A DNA stretch of 64,000 bases, from contig WGLL01000002.1 in NCBI GenBank assembly GCA_016125585.1, positions 268,666 to 332,665 on the forward strand, in the 5' to 3' direction. This document shows, piece after piece, positions 1-8,922 of this stretch. Position 1 is the first letter of the stretch. The number at the start of each line of letters is the position of its first letter. The position numbers and the translations under genes are program-made. Source of the DNA: Caulobacter sp. Lineage in GTDB: Bacteria > Pseudomonadota > Alphaproteobacteria > Caulobacterales > Caulobacteraceae. The notes under the pieces are model-generated. The model was not told the origin of the DNA and did not search any database. It was given only the letters and a program-made list of their open reading frames with translations.

Positions 1-1751
1 AGATCGGCGCCGAGGGCCTCGCTGCGGGCGGCGATCTCGACGGCGCTCTTGCCGCCGGCGCCTTCGGTCATCAGGTCGGCGGCCATGCCGGCCAGCCCGG
101 CCTTGCCGTCCGGGTCATAGATGGAGCCGGCCCGGACCGTCAGATCGGCGGTGACCAGCGGCAGGTCGCTGGAGCGGGCGACAATCACCCTCAGGCCATT
201 GGCCAGGGTCTTTTCGGTTGGCGTCGGCAACACCGGGGCGATCGGCGCGCCCAGCGGCGGCGGCGCCTGGCGCTCGCCCTCCGGCGCCAAGGTCACCCGG
301 CGGCCGGTGAAGGGCCGGCTGGCGACCTTCACCGGCTTGGCGACCTTGTCCTTCTCGCCGGCGGGGCGCTGGCTTTCGTCGAGATAGCGCACCACGACCA
401 TGTGGTCCGGCGACAGATATTTCCGCGCCACCCGCTGCACGTCCTCGGCGGTCACCGCCTGCAGGTCGGCGATGCCGGTGTTGGCCTTGGCCGCATCGCC
501 CTCGAGCACCAGGGCCGAGCCCAGCACGAAGCCGCGGCCATCGATGGTCTCACGCTGCCGCACGGCCCCGGCGATCATCTCGCTCTTGGCCTCGGCCAGC
601 TCCTCGGCGGTCGGCGGCGCGTCGCGCAGGCGGGCGACCTCGGCCAGCAGGGCGGTCTCGCCCTGGTCCAGGGTCTTGCCGCCGGCCATGATGGCCCCGA
701 CGTAAAACAGCCCGGGCTGGGCGTTGAGCTCGGCGTTGGAAAAGGCGGCCTGGGCGATCTGCTGGTCATAGACCAGGCTGTTGTAGAGCCGCGAGGACTT
801 GCCGCTGGAGAGGATGGCGTCGAGCACGGTCAGGGCGGCGGCGTCCGGGTCGGCGGCCTTGGGGCCCTGCCAGGTGATGGCGATGGCCGGCAGCGGCACA
901 TTGGGGGCGTAGCCGGTGACGGTGCGCGGGCCGGTGCGCGGCGGCTCCTTGATGGTCACCCGCTTCAGCGGCGTGTCCGGCGTCTTGATGGGGCCGAAAT
1001 ACTTGTCGACCCAGGCGTCCAGCGTGGCGGGGTCGAAATTGCCGACGATGATCAGGGCGGCGTTGTCGGGCCGATAGTAGTCGGCGTGGAAATTCAGCAC
1101 GTCGTCGATGGTCGCGGCGTCGAGATCCTCGATCGAGCCGATCACCGGCCGACGATAGGGGTGTTTGGCATAGCTGGCCGACGGCACCAGCAGGGCCTGG
1201 AAGCGACCGTAGGGATTGGCCAGCACCCGCAGGCGCAGCTCCTCCTTCACCACGTCCCGCTCGGAGGCGAAATTGTCCTGGTCGACCACCAGCGATCCCA
1301 GCCGCTGGGATTCAGCCCACAGCAGCCGCTCCAGGTGATGGGCCGGCGCCACCTCGTAGTAGGCGGTCATGTCGTCGGCGGTGAAGGCGTTGTTGAAGCC
1401 GCCGACATCCTCGGTCATCCGGTCCAGGCTCTCGGCCGGCATGTCGCGGGTGGCCTTGAACATCAGATGCTCGAACAGATGGGCGAAGCCGGTGCGGCCC
1501 TCGGGGTCGTCCTTGCCGCCGACGCCGTACCAGACCTGGACGGTGACATTGGGGGTGGTGCGGTCGAGGGAGGAGATGACCCGCAGGCCGTTGGGCAGCA
1601 CCCGTTCGCGGTAGACGATCGGCGGGGCCGCCGGCTGGCTGGCCGAGGCCGTCTCCCGGGCCAGGGCGGGCGGGGCGAGGGCGAGACCGGTCGCGCCGGC
1701 CAGCAGCAGGGACAGGGTCAGGGCGCGAATGAGGGGGGCGGGCTTCAGCAC
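1..1751 (-). CDS. M16 family zinc metallopeptidase (insulinase/PqqL-like), 3' part truncated by window edge; GTG start
   Basis: Minus-strand frame not in the ORF track reads V/MLKPAPLIRALTLSLLAGATGLALAPPALARE...VWYGVGGKDDPEGRTGFAHLFEHLMFKATRDMPAESLDRMTEDVGGFNNAFTADDMTAYYEV; HLFEH matches the M16 HxxEH motif; signal peptide at N-terminus. Confidence 0.9.
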   Translation of the reverse strand, partial: MLKPAPLIRALTLSLLLAGATGLALAPPALARETASASQPAAPPIVYRERVLPNGLRVISSLDRTTPNVTVQVWYGVGGKDDPEGRTGFAHLFEHLMFKATRDMPAESLDRMTEDVGGFNNAFTADDMTAYYEVAPAHHLERLLWAESQRLGSLVVDQDNFASERDVVKEELRLRVLANPYGRFQALLVPSASYAKHPYRRPVIGSIEDLDAATIDDVLNFHADYYRPDNAALIIVGNFDPATLDAWVDKYFGPIKTPDTPLKRVTIKEPPRTGPRTVTGYAPNVPLPAIAITWQGPKAADPDAAALTVLDAILSSGKSSRLYNSLVYDQQIAQAAFSNAELNAQPGLFYVGAIMAGGKTLDQGETALLAEVARLRDAPPTAEELAEAKSEMIAGAVRQRETIDGRGFVLGSALVLEGDAAKANTGIADLQAVTAEDVQRVARKYLSPDHMVVVRYLDESQRPAGEKDKVAKPVKVASRPFTGRRVTLAPEGERQAPPPLGAPIAPVLPTPTEKTLANGLRVIVARSSDLPLVTADLTVRAGSIYDPDGKAGLAGMAADLMTEGAGGKSAVEIAARSEALGAD

Positions 1752-1850
1752 GGGACACTCCGGAACGGGGAGATGGGACCGTATCACCGCCCCGGGGCTT
1801 TGAAAGGTTACCGAGTTGTCATGCTTTGATTGAGTACTGTGGCGCGCGCG

Positions 1851-1879
1851 AAAAAGGGCGGCGCCGGACGGCGCCGCCC
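1851..1879 (-). terminator. Rho-independent terminator downstream of the DUF1328 gene
   Basis: GGGCGGCGCC-GGAC-GGCGCCGCCC perfect 10-bp stem followed on the minus strand by TTTTT. Confidence 0.85.
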
Positions 1880-1910
1880 TTGAGACTTTCCGTTGGTCCT
1901 GACCGCTGGG

Positions 1911-2081
1911 TCAGGGCGCCCGGCCCCGGACCAGGTTCATGACCAGAGAGACCACGAACAGGACCAGGAAGATGAAGAACAGAATCTTGGCGATTCCGAC
2001 GAAGGTGCCGGCGAGACCGCCGAAACCAAGAACTGCCGCGACCAGCGCCACGACAAGGAAAATAAGCGCCCACCTGAGCAT
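1911..2081 (-). CDS. DUF1328 (YtjA-like) small membrane protein, 56 aa
   Basis: [56 protein letters not shown]; too short for the ORF track; EcfG-like promoter upstream and terminator downstream. Confidence 0.9.
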   Translation of the reverse strand: MLRWALIFLVVALVAAVLGFGGLAGTFVGIAKILFFIFLVLFVVSLVMNLVRGRAP

Positions 2082-2138
2082 CTTCCACGTCTCCTGTTGT
2101 TTCTGAAGAACGCGACAGAACCGCGTTGTCGGATTGGA

Positions 2139-2163
2139 AACGTGGAGTCCGGAACAGGGTTCC
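2139..2163 (-). promoter_or_regulatory. EcfG/SigT-type general stress response promoter (GGAAC-N16-CGTT) for the DUF1328 gene
   Basis: Minus strand GGAAC CCTGTTCCGGACTCCA CGTT; exact -35/-10 match and 16-nt spacer. Confidence 0.75.
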
Positions 2164-2185
2164 GTCGGGCGCGAATTTTACCGTT

Positions 2186-2809
2186 TTATCTGGGCGCCGG
2201 ATAGGCGTATCCGCCGCCGCCGGCCTTGGCGGCCGCCAGCTGCGAGGCGGCGAAGTCCCAGTTGGCCAGGCCGTCGAACCAGGCCTCCAGGAAGCCTTTG
2301 CGGTTGTTCTGGTGGTCCAGATAGTAGGCGTGTTCCCAGACATCGCAGACCAGGATCGGAAAGCCTTCGCCACTGGCGATGGGCGTGCCGGCGTCATGTG
2401 AGGGGACCATCTTCAGGGCCCCGTCCTTCCACACCAGCCAGGCCCAACCCGAGCCGAACTGGCCGGCGCCGGTCTCGACGAACTTGGTCTTGAGGCCGTC
2501 GAGGTCCCCGAAGGCGGCGTCGATGGCGGCGGCGAGATCGCCGCTCGGCCTGGCCGGGGACGGCGCCATGCAGTGCCAGAAGAAGGCGTGGTTCCACGCC
2601 TGGGCGGCGTTGTTGAACAGCTTGCCCGGTCCCGCGGCGGCGACCACCGACTCCAGGCTTTCAGGCGTCTCGCCCTTGTCCTTGAGCAGGCCGTTGAGGG
2701 TGTCGACATAGGCCTTGTGGTGCTTGCCATGGTGGAACGACAGGGTCCTGGCCGAGACGACGGGTTCCAGGGCGTCCTGGGCGTAGGGCAGGTCAGGCAG
2801 TACAAACAT
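2186..2809 (-). CDS. sodB: Superoxide dismutase [Fe/Mn]
   Basis: LPYAQDALEPVVSARTLSFHHGKHHKAYVDTLN ... DVWEHAYYLDHQNNRKGFLEAWFDGLANW; canonical SOD motifs. Confidence 0.96.
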   Translation of the reverse strand: MFVLPDLPYAQDALEPVVSARTLSFHHGKHHKAYVDTLNGLLKDKGETPESLESVVAAAGPGKLFNNAAQAWNHAFFWHCMAPSPARPSGDLAAAIDAAFGDLDGLKTKFVETGAGQFGSGWAWLVWKDGALKMVPSHDAGTPIASGEGFPILVCDVWEHAYYLDHQNNRKGFLEAWFDGLANWDFAASQLAAAKAGGGGYAYPAPR

Positions 2810-2879
2810 GGCAAAGCTCCTCTTGCCGCCGGCGGGGAGGCGCGGCGGGGTTAGACAAAACAGGTTGTGATGGCGGCAA

Positions 2880-3290
2880 TCAGGTCTTGCCGCGTCCGTC
2901 CATGAAACCGCGGACGACCGCGCTGATCAGGGCGGGATTGCGCAGGGCGTAGACGCCGACGGCGATGGCGGCGCCGGCCGAGAGCATCGGGCGATCCTTG
3001 ACCACGCCAAGGATGAGTCCGGCCAGATCGGAGCCCGCGGCGCCGGTTCCGGCCGCCTCGGCCGCCTTGGCCTTTTTCCGATCACCGTCCAGCTTGCTGG
3101 CGGTGATCACGGCGATGACGATCGCCAGCAGGGCGGCGGCCCCGGCGACGACGGCGCTGGCCCCGGCCTCCCCGAGGGAGGGCTTGACCAGCGCGTAGAG
3201 CGTAAAGAAGGCGGCGACGATCGAGATGACCACCGCGGCGACGATCGCCGCAGCGGTCGCCAGCGCCGCCAGCGTTCGTTCAATAATCAA
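2880..3290 (-). CDS. Small membrane protein (holin-like/YqjE-like), operonic with the DUF883-like gene
   Basis: Two-helix hydrophobic N-terminus; start overlaps the upstream gene stop. Confidence 0.7.
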   Translation of the reverse strand: MIIERTLAALATAAAIVAAVVISIVAAFFTLYALVKPSLGEAGASAVVAGAAALLAIVIAVITASKLDGDRKKAKAAEAAGTGAAGSDLAGLILGVVKDRPMLSAGAAIAVGVYALRNPALISAVVRGFMDGRGKT

Positions 3291-3646
3291 CGCCGGTCGC
3301 CGCGTCCGGCCAGCAGCAGGCCCAGAAGCAGTCCGACGCCCACGCCGGCCAGTGTGGCGGTGATCGGCCGTTCCTTGACCCGTTCGGAGACGTAGCGCTG
3401 GGCGACATCCAGTTGATGGCTGGCGCTGTCGGCATAAGTGCGGCTTTGGGCGCGGAAGGTTTCGAGGCCCTCGCGGATGGCGGCCTCGGCCCGATTGGCG
3501 GCTTCGCTGACGCTGGCCTTGGCCGCGTCGGCGGCCTCGACAAAGCTCTTTTCCGCGTGGGACGCGGCGCTCTTCAGCGCGGCCTTGGTCTTGTGGGCTT
3601 CGGTTTCGGCGCTGGTGGGCACGTTGGGCATCAAGTCACTCCGCAT
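3287..3646 (-). CDS. DUF883/ElaB-YqjD-like membrane-anchored protein
   Basis: Ala-rich amphipathic helix, then RPITATLAGVGVGLLLGLLLAGRGDRR, typical of the YqjD/ElaB C-terminal anchor. Confidence 0.75.
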   Translation of the reverse strand: MRSDLMPNVPTSAETEAHKTKAALKSAASHAEKSFVEAADAAKASVSEAANRAEAAIREGLETFRAQSRTYADSASHQLDVAQRYVSERVKERPITATLAGVGVGLLLGLLLAGRGDRR

Positions 3647-3693
3647 CGGGTTAGCGCCCCCATTTTTCGGGCGTCACGATCAATAGCGCTGAC

Positions 3694-3718
3694 AACGCGG
3701 GAGCCGCGTCTGGGTTCC
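3694..3718 (-). promoter_or_regulatory. EcfG/SigT-type promoter (GGAAC-N16-CGTT) for the DUF883-like operon
   Basis: Plus strand aacg-cgggagccgcgtctgg-gttcc, so minus GGAAC-N16-CGTT, about 50 nt upstream of the ATG. Confidence 0.75.
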
Positions 3719-3785
3719 AATGTAGGGCGCCGCAGCGCGGTGCGCCACTGGTCGCGTCATGATCGAACTCGGTCTATGGTGGGGC

Positions 3786-5693
3786 ATGAGTGAAATTGTC
3801 GCACCTCACGTTGAGATGGCGGAAGAGGACCGCCTGTCGGTTCTTCGAGGTCTCGGCGCGCTGGACAGCGAAAGTGACCCCCGCTTCGACCGGGTCGCCC
3901 GGCTCGCGGCGGCCCTGTTCCGGGCGCCCAGGGCCAGCGTCCTGCTCGTCGATTCCGACCGCCTCTGGCACAAGGCCAGCGTCGGCCTGCCCCGCAGCGA
4001 ATATGCCCGCGCCGGCACCCTCGCCGACGTGATGATCGCCCGCAATGAGGCGCTGATCAGCGGCGACATTCAGTCCGACCCGCGCTTCGATTCCGCCCGC
4101 CGGGGCTTCACCCAGGTCGATGTCCGCTTCTACGCCGTCGCCCCGCTGACCACGGCCGACGGGGCGGTGGTCGGCCTGCTCGCGGTCGGGGACACCGAGC
4201 CCCATCCGCCCGGCGACGACAACCAGCTGGAGGCGCTGAAGGATCTCGCCGCGGTCGCCACCGACCTGTTGCTGGCCGATGCGCGCCGGATGGCGGCGGA
4301 ACGGGGACGGGCCGTTGATCTGCGCCGCCGGCGCCTTGCCGTCGAGGCCGCCGAGCTTGGCGAACTGGAATGGGACATCGTCTCCGACCGCCTGATCGTC
4401 GATGACCGGATGCGCGACATGACCGGTCTGAGCTGGGATGAGGAACCGGGACGGGGCGGCGCCACCTCCTTCAGCTTTGTCCATCCCGACGACCGCGAGG
4501 CGCTTCAGTCGGAGGTGGCGGCCGCGCTGCAGGCGACCGGCGCCTATCGCGCCGAGTACCGCATCGTGCGACCGGACAATGGCGAGACCCGATGGATGAT
4601 GGGCGCCGGCGCCCTGCTGCGCGACGATCAGGGCGAAGCCCGCCGGGTGATCGGGGTCGTGCAGGACATTACCGAACGCAAATGGGGCGAGGAGCAGCGG
4701 GACCTGCTGATGGCCGAACTGGACCACCGGCTCAAGAATGTCCTGGCGGCCGTCCAGTCTCTCGCCGCCCAGACCGTCCGGCGCTCCGACTCGACTGATG
4801 ACTTTCTGGAGCGGTTCTCCGGCCGCCTGCGAGTCATGGCCCAGGCTCAGGAATTCCTCACCGCCACCCGTCGCGGCGGCGCCGGTCTTGAGGCGATCAT
4901 GGCCTCGGAACTCGGCGGCCTCGGGGAAGGTCAGGCCATCTGGTCGGGGCCGGACCTGTTCCTGACCCCCCGCGCCGCCAACGCCCTGTCCCTGGCGCTG
5001 CATGAGTTGACCACCAACGCGGTCAAATACGGCGCCCTGTCGACGGAGGGCGGCCGGATTCTGGTCGACTGGCGGACGCGGTCCGATGGCGGTTTCGTCA
5101 TCGACTGGATCGAGACCGGAGGGCCCCCGGTCGAGCCGCCCGAGCGCTCGGGGTTCGGCTCGGTCTTGCTGGAGCGGGTCACCGGCCGGGAACTGGGCGG
5201 CAGTTGCAAGGTCACCTATGGCCGCGACGGCGTCAGGGTGCTGATCACGGCCGGACCGGCGGCCCTGGCCAGCCCCGAGGAGGCCGCGCTCGCGCCGGAG
5301 CCGTCGAAGATCACCGTCCGGTCGAGCGAGGCGGGAGCTCTGGGGGTCGAGGGGCTCAAGCTGCTGATCGTTGAGGACGCCACCCTTCTGGCGCTGGAGC
5401 TGGAGGCGGGGCTGACCGAGGCCGGCGCGCGGGTTGTCGGCGCCGCCGCCGATGTCGCCGAGGCGCTCGTCCTGGCCGAGGGCGACCTGGATGCGGCGGT
5501 GCTGGACGTCAATCTGGCGGGAGAGATGGTTTGGTCGGTCGCCGAGCGGCTCCTCGCCCGCGGCATCCCCTTCGTCTTCGCCACCGGCTATGGCGAGCAC
5601 GGCGTGCCGGCGCCGTTCGAGGCCCCGGTGGTGCGCAAGCCCTACGACATTCAACAGATCATCCGGGCCGTGGCCGGGGTCGTGGGTCGCTAG
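3786..5693 (+). CDS. Hybrid HWE-family histidine kinase: GAF-PAS-HWE kinase with C-terminal receiver
   Basis: GAF N-terminus; PAS/PAC WMMGAGALLRDDQGEARRVIGVVQDITERK; ELDHRLKNVLAAVQSLAAQT H-box; HELTTNAVKYGALS N-box; REC LLIVEDATLL...AAVLDVNL...PFVFATGYGE...RKP. Confidence 0.92.
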   Translation: MSEIVAPHVEMAEEDRLSVLRGLGALDSESDPRFDRVARLAAALFRAPRASVLLVDSDRLWHKASVGLPRSEYARAGTLADVMIARNEALISGDIQSDPRFDSARRGFTQVDVRFYAVAPLTTADGAVVGLLAVGDTEPHPPGDDNQLEALKDLAAVATDLLLADARRMAAERGRAVDLRRRRLAVEAAELGELEWDIVSDRLIVDDRMRDMTGLSWDEEPGRGGATSFSFVHPDDREALQSEVAAALQATGAYRAEYRIVRPDNGETRWMMGAGALLRDDQGEARRVIGVVQDITERKWGEEQRDLLMAELDHRLKNVLAAVQSLAAQTVRRSDSTDDFLERFSGRLRVMAQAQEFLTATRRGGAGLEAIMASELGGLGEGQAIWSGPDLFLTPRAANALSLALHELTTNAVKYGALSTEGGRILVDWRTRSDGGFVIDWIETGGPPVEPPERSGFGSVLLERVTGRELGGSCKVTYGRDGVRVLITAGPAALASPEEAALAPEPSKITVRSSEAGALGVEGLKLLIVEDATLLALELEAGLTEAGARVVGAAADVAEALVLAEGDLDAAVLDVNLAGEMVWSVAERLLARGIPFVFATGYGEHGVPAPFEAPVVRKPYDIQQIIRAVAGVVGR

Positions 5694-6922
5694 ATCACGC
5701 CGCGCGCCCGCAGGTCGGCCAGGGTTTGCGGCGTCGCCCCGGCGCGCTCGGTCAGCACCCTGTCGGTATGTTCGCCCAGGGCCGGCCCGGGCCAGCGGAC
5801 GCCGCCGGGCGTCCGGCTCATCCGGGGGAAGGCGTTCTGCATCTTCACGCTGCCGAACACCGGATGCTCGGTCTCGACGATCGCCTCGCGCGCCGCGAAC
5901 TGCGGATCGGCCAGCATGTCGGGCGCCCGATAGACGCGGCCGGCGGCGACGCCGCTGGTTTCCATCAGCGCCAGCAGGGCGTCCGCGGTCAGGGTCGAGG
6001 TCCAGGCGCCGATCAGGGCGTCCAGCTCGGTCTGGTTTTCGCCGCGGGCGGCATGGCCGGCATAGCGCGGATCGCTCGCCAGTTCCGGCCGGCCCATGGC
6101 CTTGCAGAGCCTGGCGAACAGGGTGTCCTGGTTGGCCCCGATGACCACCAGGGCCCCATCGGCGGTGGGGTAGGCGTTGGACGGGGCGATGCCGGGCAGC
6201 ACCGCGCCGGAGCGTTCGCGGATGTAGCCGGTCAGGCCGTATTCGGTGACCAGGTTTTCCATGACCGACAGCACGCTCTCATAGATGGCCGCGTCGACCA
6301 CCTGGCCCCGGCCGGTGGCGTGCCGCGCATGAATGGCCATCATCACCCCCAGCGCCGCGTTCAGCCCGGCCAGGCTGTCGCCGATGGAGATGCCGGCCCG
6401 GGCCGGCGGGCGGTCCGGCTCGCCGGTGACATAGCGCAGGCCGCCCATGGCCTCGCCGATCAGGGCGTAGCCGGCCCGCTGGGCATAGGGGCCGGTCTGG
6501 CCGAACCCGGACACCCGGGCCATGACCAGGCCCGGATTTTCGGCGCTCAGGCTGTCGTAGCCCAGACCCCATTTCTCCAGCGCGCCGGGGCGGAAGTTCT
6601 CGACCAGCACGTCGGCGCCGGCGATCAGCCGCCGGGCGATCGCCTGTCCCTCGGGTTCGCGCAGATTGAGGGTCACCGATTGCTTGTTGCGGCCGATCAC
6701 CGGCCACCATGGAGAGTGGCCCTTGGGCAGGCTGCGTCCCCACTGGCGCATCGGATCGCCCTTGCCGGGATCCTCCAGCTTGATCACCGTCGCCCCGAAG
6801 TCGCCGAGAATCTGCCCGCAGAAGGGACCCGCGATCAGGGTGCCCATCTCGATGACGGTCAGCCCGGCCAGGGGCCCCGCCGCTTTGGGCGAATTGGTTT
6901 GTCCGGCGTCGGAACGCATCAC
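5690..6922 (-). CDS. CaiB/BaiF family (class III) CoA-transferase
   Basis: GLTVIEMGTLIAGPFCGQILGDFGATVIKLEDPGKGDPMRQWG ... VENFRPGALEKWGLGYDSL. Confidence 0.95.
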   Translation of the reverse strand: MMRSDAGQTNSPKAAGPLAGLTVIEMGTLIAGPFCGQILGDFGATVIKLEDPGKGDPMRQWGRSLPKGHSPWWPVIGRNKQSVTLNLREPEGQAIARRLIAGADVLVENFRPGALEKWGLGYDSLSAENPGLVMARVSGFGQTGPYAQRAGYALIGEAMGGLRYVTGEPDRPPARAGISIGDSLAGLNAALGVMMAIHARHATGRGQVVDAAIYESVLSVMENLVTEYGLTGYIRERSGAVLPGIAPSNAYPTADGALVVIGANQDTLFARLCKAMGRPELASDPRYAGHAARGENQTELDALIGAWTSTLTADALLALMETSGVAAGRVYRAPDMLADPQFAAREAIVETEHPVFGSVKMQNAFPRMSRTPGGVRWPGPALGEHTDRVLTERAGATPQTLADLRARGVI

Positions 6923-6999
6923 GCCCCCGTGAGGTTTACATGGGTATCTGCCCCGCCGGTCGTGGACCGGCGGCGGCCTGTTACTGAAGGAGTTCTCCC

Positions 7000-7581
7000 A
7001 TGTATCGCAAGCTTCTCATCACCGGCGCCGCCTGCGCCGCCCTCGCCCTCGCCGCCTGCGGCAAGAAGGTCGACGACACCGACATGGCCGCCCAGGGCAC
7101 GCCGGACGCCAACCCGATGGCGACGGTGCCGACCCCGGCTGATGAAACCGCCGCCCCGGACTTCGTCAACAAGGCCGCCGCCAGCGACATGTTCGAGATC
7201 GAATCCAGCAAGCTGGCCCTGACCCGCAGCACGACCCCGGCGGTCCGGGAGTTCGCCCAGATGATGATCGACGCCCACACCGCGACCACGGCCGGCCTCA
7301 AGGACGCCATCGCCGCCTCGGGCCAGACCCTGTCGCCGCCGACGACCCTGCCGTCCGATCTCCAGGCCAAGCTGGATGACCTGTCCAAGGCCTCCGACGC
7401 CGACTTCGACAAGGCCTACATGGACGCCCAGATCGACGGTCATCAGGCCGCGCTCAACCTGCTGACCCGCTATGAGACCGGCGGCGACGTGCCGGCGCTG
7501 AAGACCTTCGCCACCGAGACTGCCCCGAAGGTGCAGTCGCATCTGGACAGCGCCAAGACCATTCGCGACGGCCTGAAATAG
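7000..7581 (+). CDS. DUF4142 domain lipoprotein
   Basis: Lipobox ALAAC; FVNKAAASDMFEIESSKLALTRSTTPAVREFAQMMIDAHTATTAGLKDAI. Confidence 0.9.
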   Translation: MYRKLLITGAACAALALAACGKKVDDTDMAAQGTPDANPMATVPTPADETAAPDFVNKAAASDMFEIESSKLALTRSTTPAVREFAQMMIDAHTATTAGLKDAIAASGQTLSPPTTLPSDLQAKLDDLSKASDADFDKAYMDAQIDGHQAALNLLTRYETGGDVPALKTFATETAPKVQSHLDSAKTIRDGLK

Positions 7582-7594
7582 TCCGTCCGGTGGC

Positions 7595-8098
7595 CTAGCG
7601 GCGAATCTCCACCGCGTCGCCCGGTCGGGCCCTGGCCAACAGGGTCAGCAGGTCTGGCCGATCCAGGGCGACGCAGCCTTCGGTCGGGCCGTGGTCCGGC
7701 CGGGTGAGGTGAAGGAAGATGGCCGATCCGGCGCCGGGAACCACCGGGTCGTCGTTGTGGCCCAGGACCAGCACCAGGTCATAGAGGTCGTCGTCCCGCC
7801 ACAGCCGTTCATGGCTGGCGTCAAAGGGCAGGCGGACACGCTGGTTGTAGGCGGCGTGGTCCGGCGCATCGCACCAGCCCTCATCGGGCTGGATGGCGTG
7901 AGTTGGCAAGCCTGTGCGCGGCGGCGGCGCCTTGTCCGGGCGATAGAGCAGGCGGCGGATCGGCCAGACCCCCGCCGGGCTGGCGCCGTCGCCTTCCCGC
8001 TTGTCGGCCGCCGCCACCACGCCGCCCTTGCCCAGGACGCAACGGACGGTTTGACCGTCGATCAGGAAGCGGCCATCGGCATGGGCGACATAGATCAT
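7595..8098 (-). CDS. L,D-transpeptidase (YkuD-like) family protein
   Basis: MIYVAHADGRFLIDGQTVRCVLGKGGV ... FLHLTRPDHGPTEGCVALDRPDL; catalytic H-(x)n-EGC motif; start trimmed from the 388-aa ORF. Confidence 0.88.
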   Translation of the reverse strand: MIYVAHADGRFLIDGQTVRCVLGKGGVVAAADKREGDGASPAGVWPIRRLLYRPDKAPPPRTGLPTHAIQPDEGWCDAPDHAAYNQRVRLPFDASHERLWRDDDLYDLVLVLGHNDDPVVPGAGSAIFLHLTRPDHGPTEGCVALDRPDLLTLLARARPGDAVEIRR

Positions 8099-8164
8099 TT
8101 TACAGCCTCCGGCCCGGCGCTCGATGCTTGGCGCGAGGGGGCGAAACGGTGCATGGTCCGGCTT

Positions 8165-8851
8165 ATGGCGCAACGCAAGACCCTCCTGATCATCGACGAC
8201 GACGCGGACCTGCGCGGCGCCCTGGCCGAGCAGCTGCGGCTGCATGAGGAATTCACCACCCTTGAGGCCGGTTCGGCGGCCGAAGGCTCGGCCATGGCCA
8301 AGGACGTCAGGCCGGACATGATCCTGCTCGATGTCGATCTGCCCGACATGGACGGGCGCGAGGCCTGCCGCCTGATGCGCAAGGCGGGGGTCACCGCGCC
8401 GATCGTCATGCTGACCGCCGCCTCGACCGACGCCGACACCATTCTGGGTCTCGAATCCGGGGCCAACGGCTATCTGACCAAGCCCTTTCGCTTTGCGGTC
8501 CTGCTGGCCCACATCCGCGCCCAGCTGCGCAGCCATGAAGCCAGCGAGGACGCGGTCTTCCGCATCGGCCCCTATGAGTTCCGCCCGGCCTCCAAGCTGC
8601 TGGTCGACGACAAGGGCAAGAAGGTCCGGCTGACGGAAAAAGAGACCAACATCCTGAAGTATCTCTACCGCGCCGGCGCCAAGGCCATTCCGCGCGAGGA
8701 GCTGTTGACCGAGGTCTGGGGCTATAACGCCGGGGTCACCACCCACACCCTGGAAACCCACGTCTACCGCCTGCGTCAGAAGATCGAACCCGATCCCGGC
8801 CAGGCGCGACTTCTGATCACCGAAGCCGGCGGATATCGGCTGCAGCCGTAG
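8165..8851 (+). CDS. cenR: OmpR-family response regulator, CenR-like
   Basis: MAQRKTLLIIDDDADLRGALAEQLRLHEEFTTLEAGSA...GYLTKPFRFAVLLAHIRAQLR and winged helix; recognised as CenR-like from memory. Confidence 0.8.
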   Translation: MAQRKTLLIIDDDADLRGALAEQLRLHEEFTTLEAGSAAEGSAMAKDVRPDMILLDVDLPDMDGREACRLMRKAGVTAPIVMLTAASTDADTILGLESGANGYLTKPFRFAVLLAHIRAQLRSHEASEDAVFRIGPYEFRPASKLLVDDKGKKVRLTEKETNILKYLYRAGAKAIPREELLTEVWGYNAGVTTHTLETHVYRLRQKIEPDPGQARLLITEAGGYRLQP

Positions 8852-8879
8852 GTCCGTGTGTTGGTGCGCCCCTCGATGC

Positions 8880-8898
8880 GCCTCACGGCGTGAGGCTG
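8880..8898. terminator. Hairpin between convergent cenR-like and xthA genes
   Basis: CCTCAC-GGC-GTGAGG inverted repeat in the convergent intergenic gap. Confidence 0.45.
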
Positions 8899-8922
8899 CT
8901 CAGGGGGCCCAAGGACCCATCT

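Noticed and set aside
402-1829. 475-aa plus-strand ORF
   Set aside because: Antisense to the M16 peptidase, which has clear catalytic motifs in the minus frame
3774-5654. 626-aa minus-strand ORF
   Set aside because: Antisense to the HWE kinase; no recognisable domains
7595-8761. 388-aa ORF taken at face value
   Set aside because: The N-terminal half is antisense to the CenR-like gene; real start is MIYVAHAD at 8098
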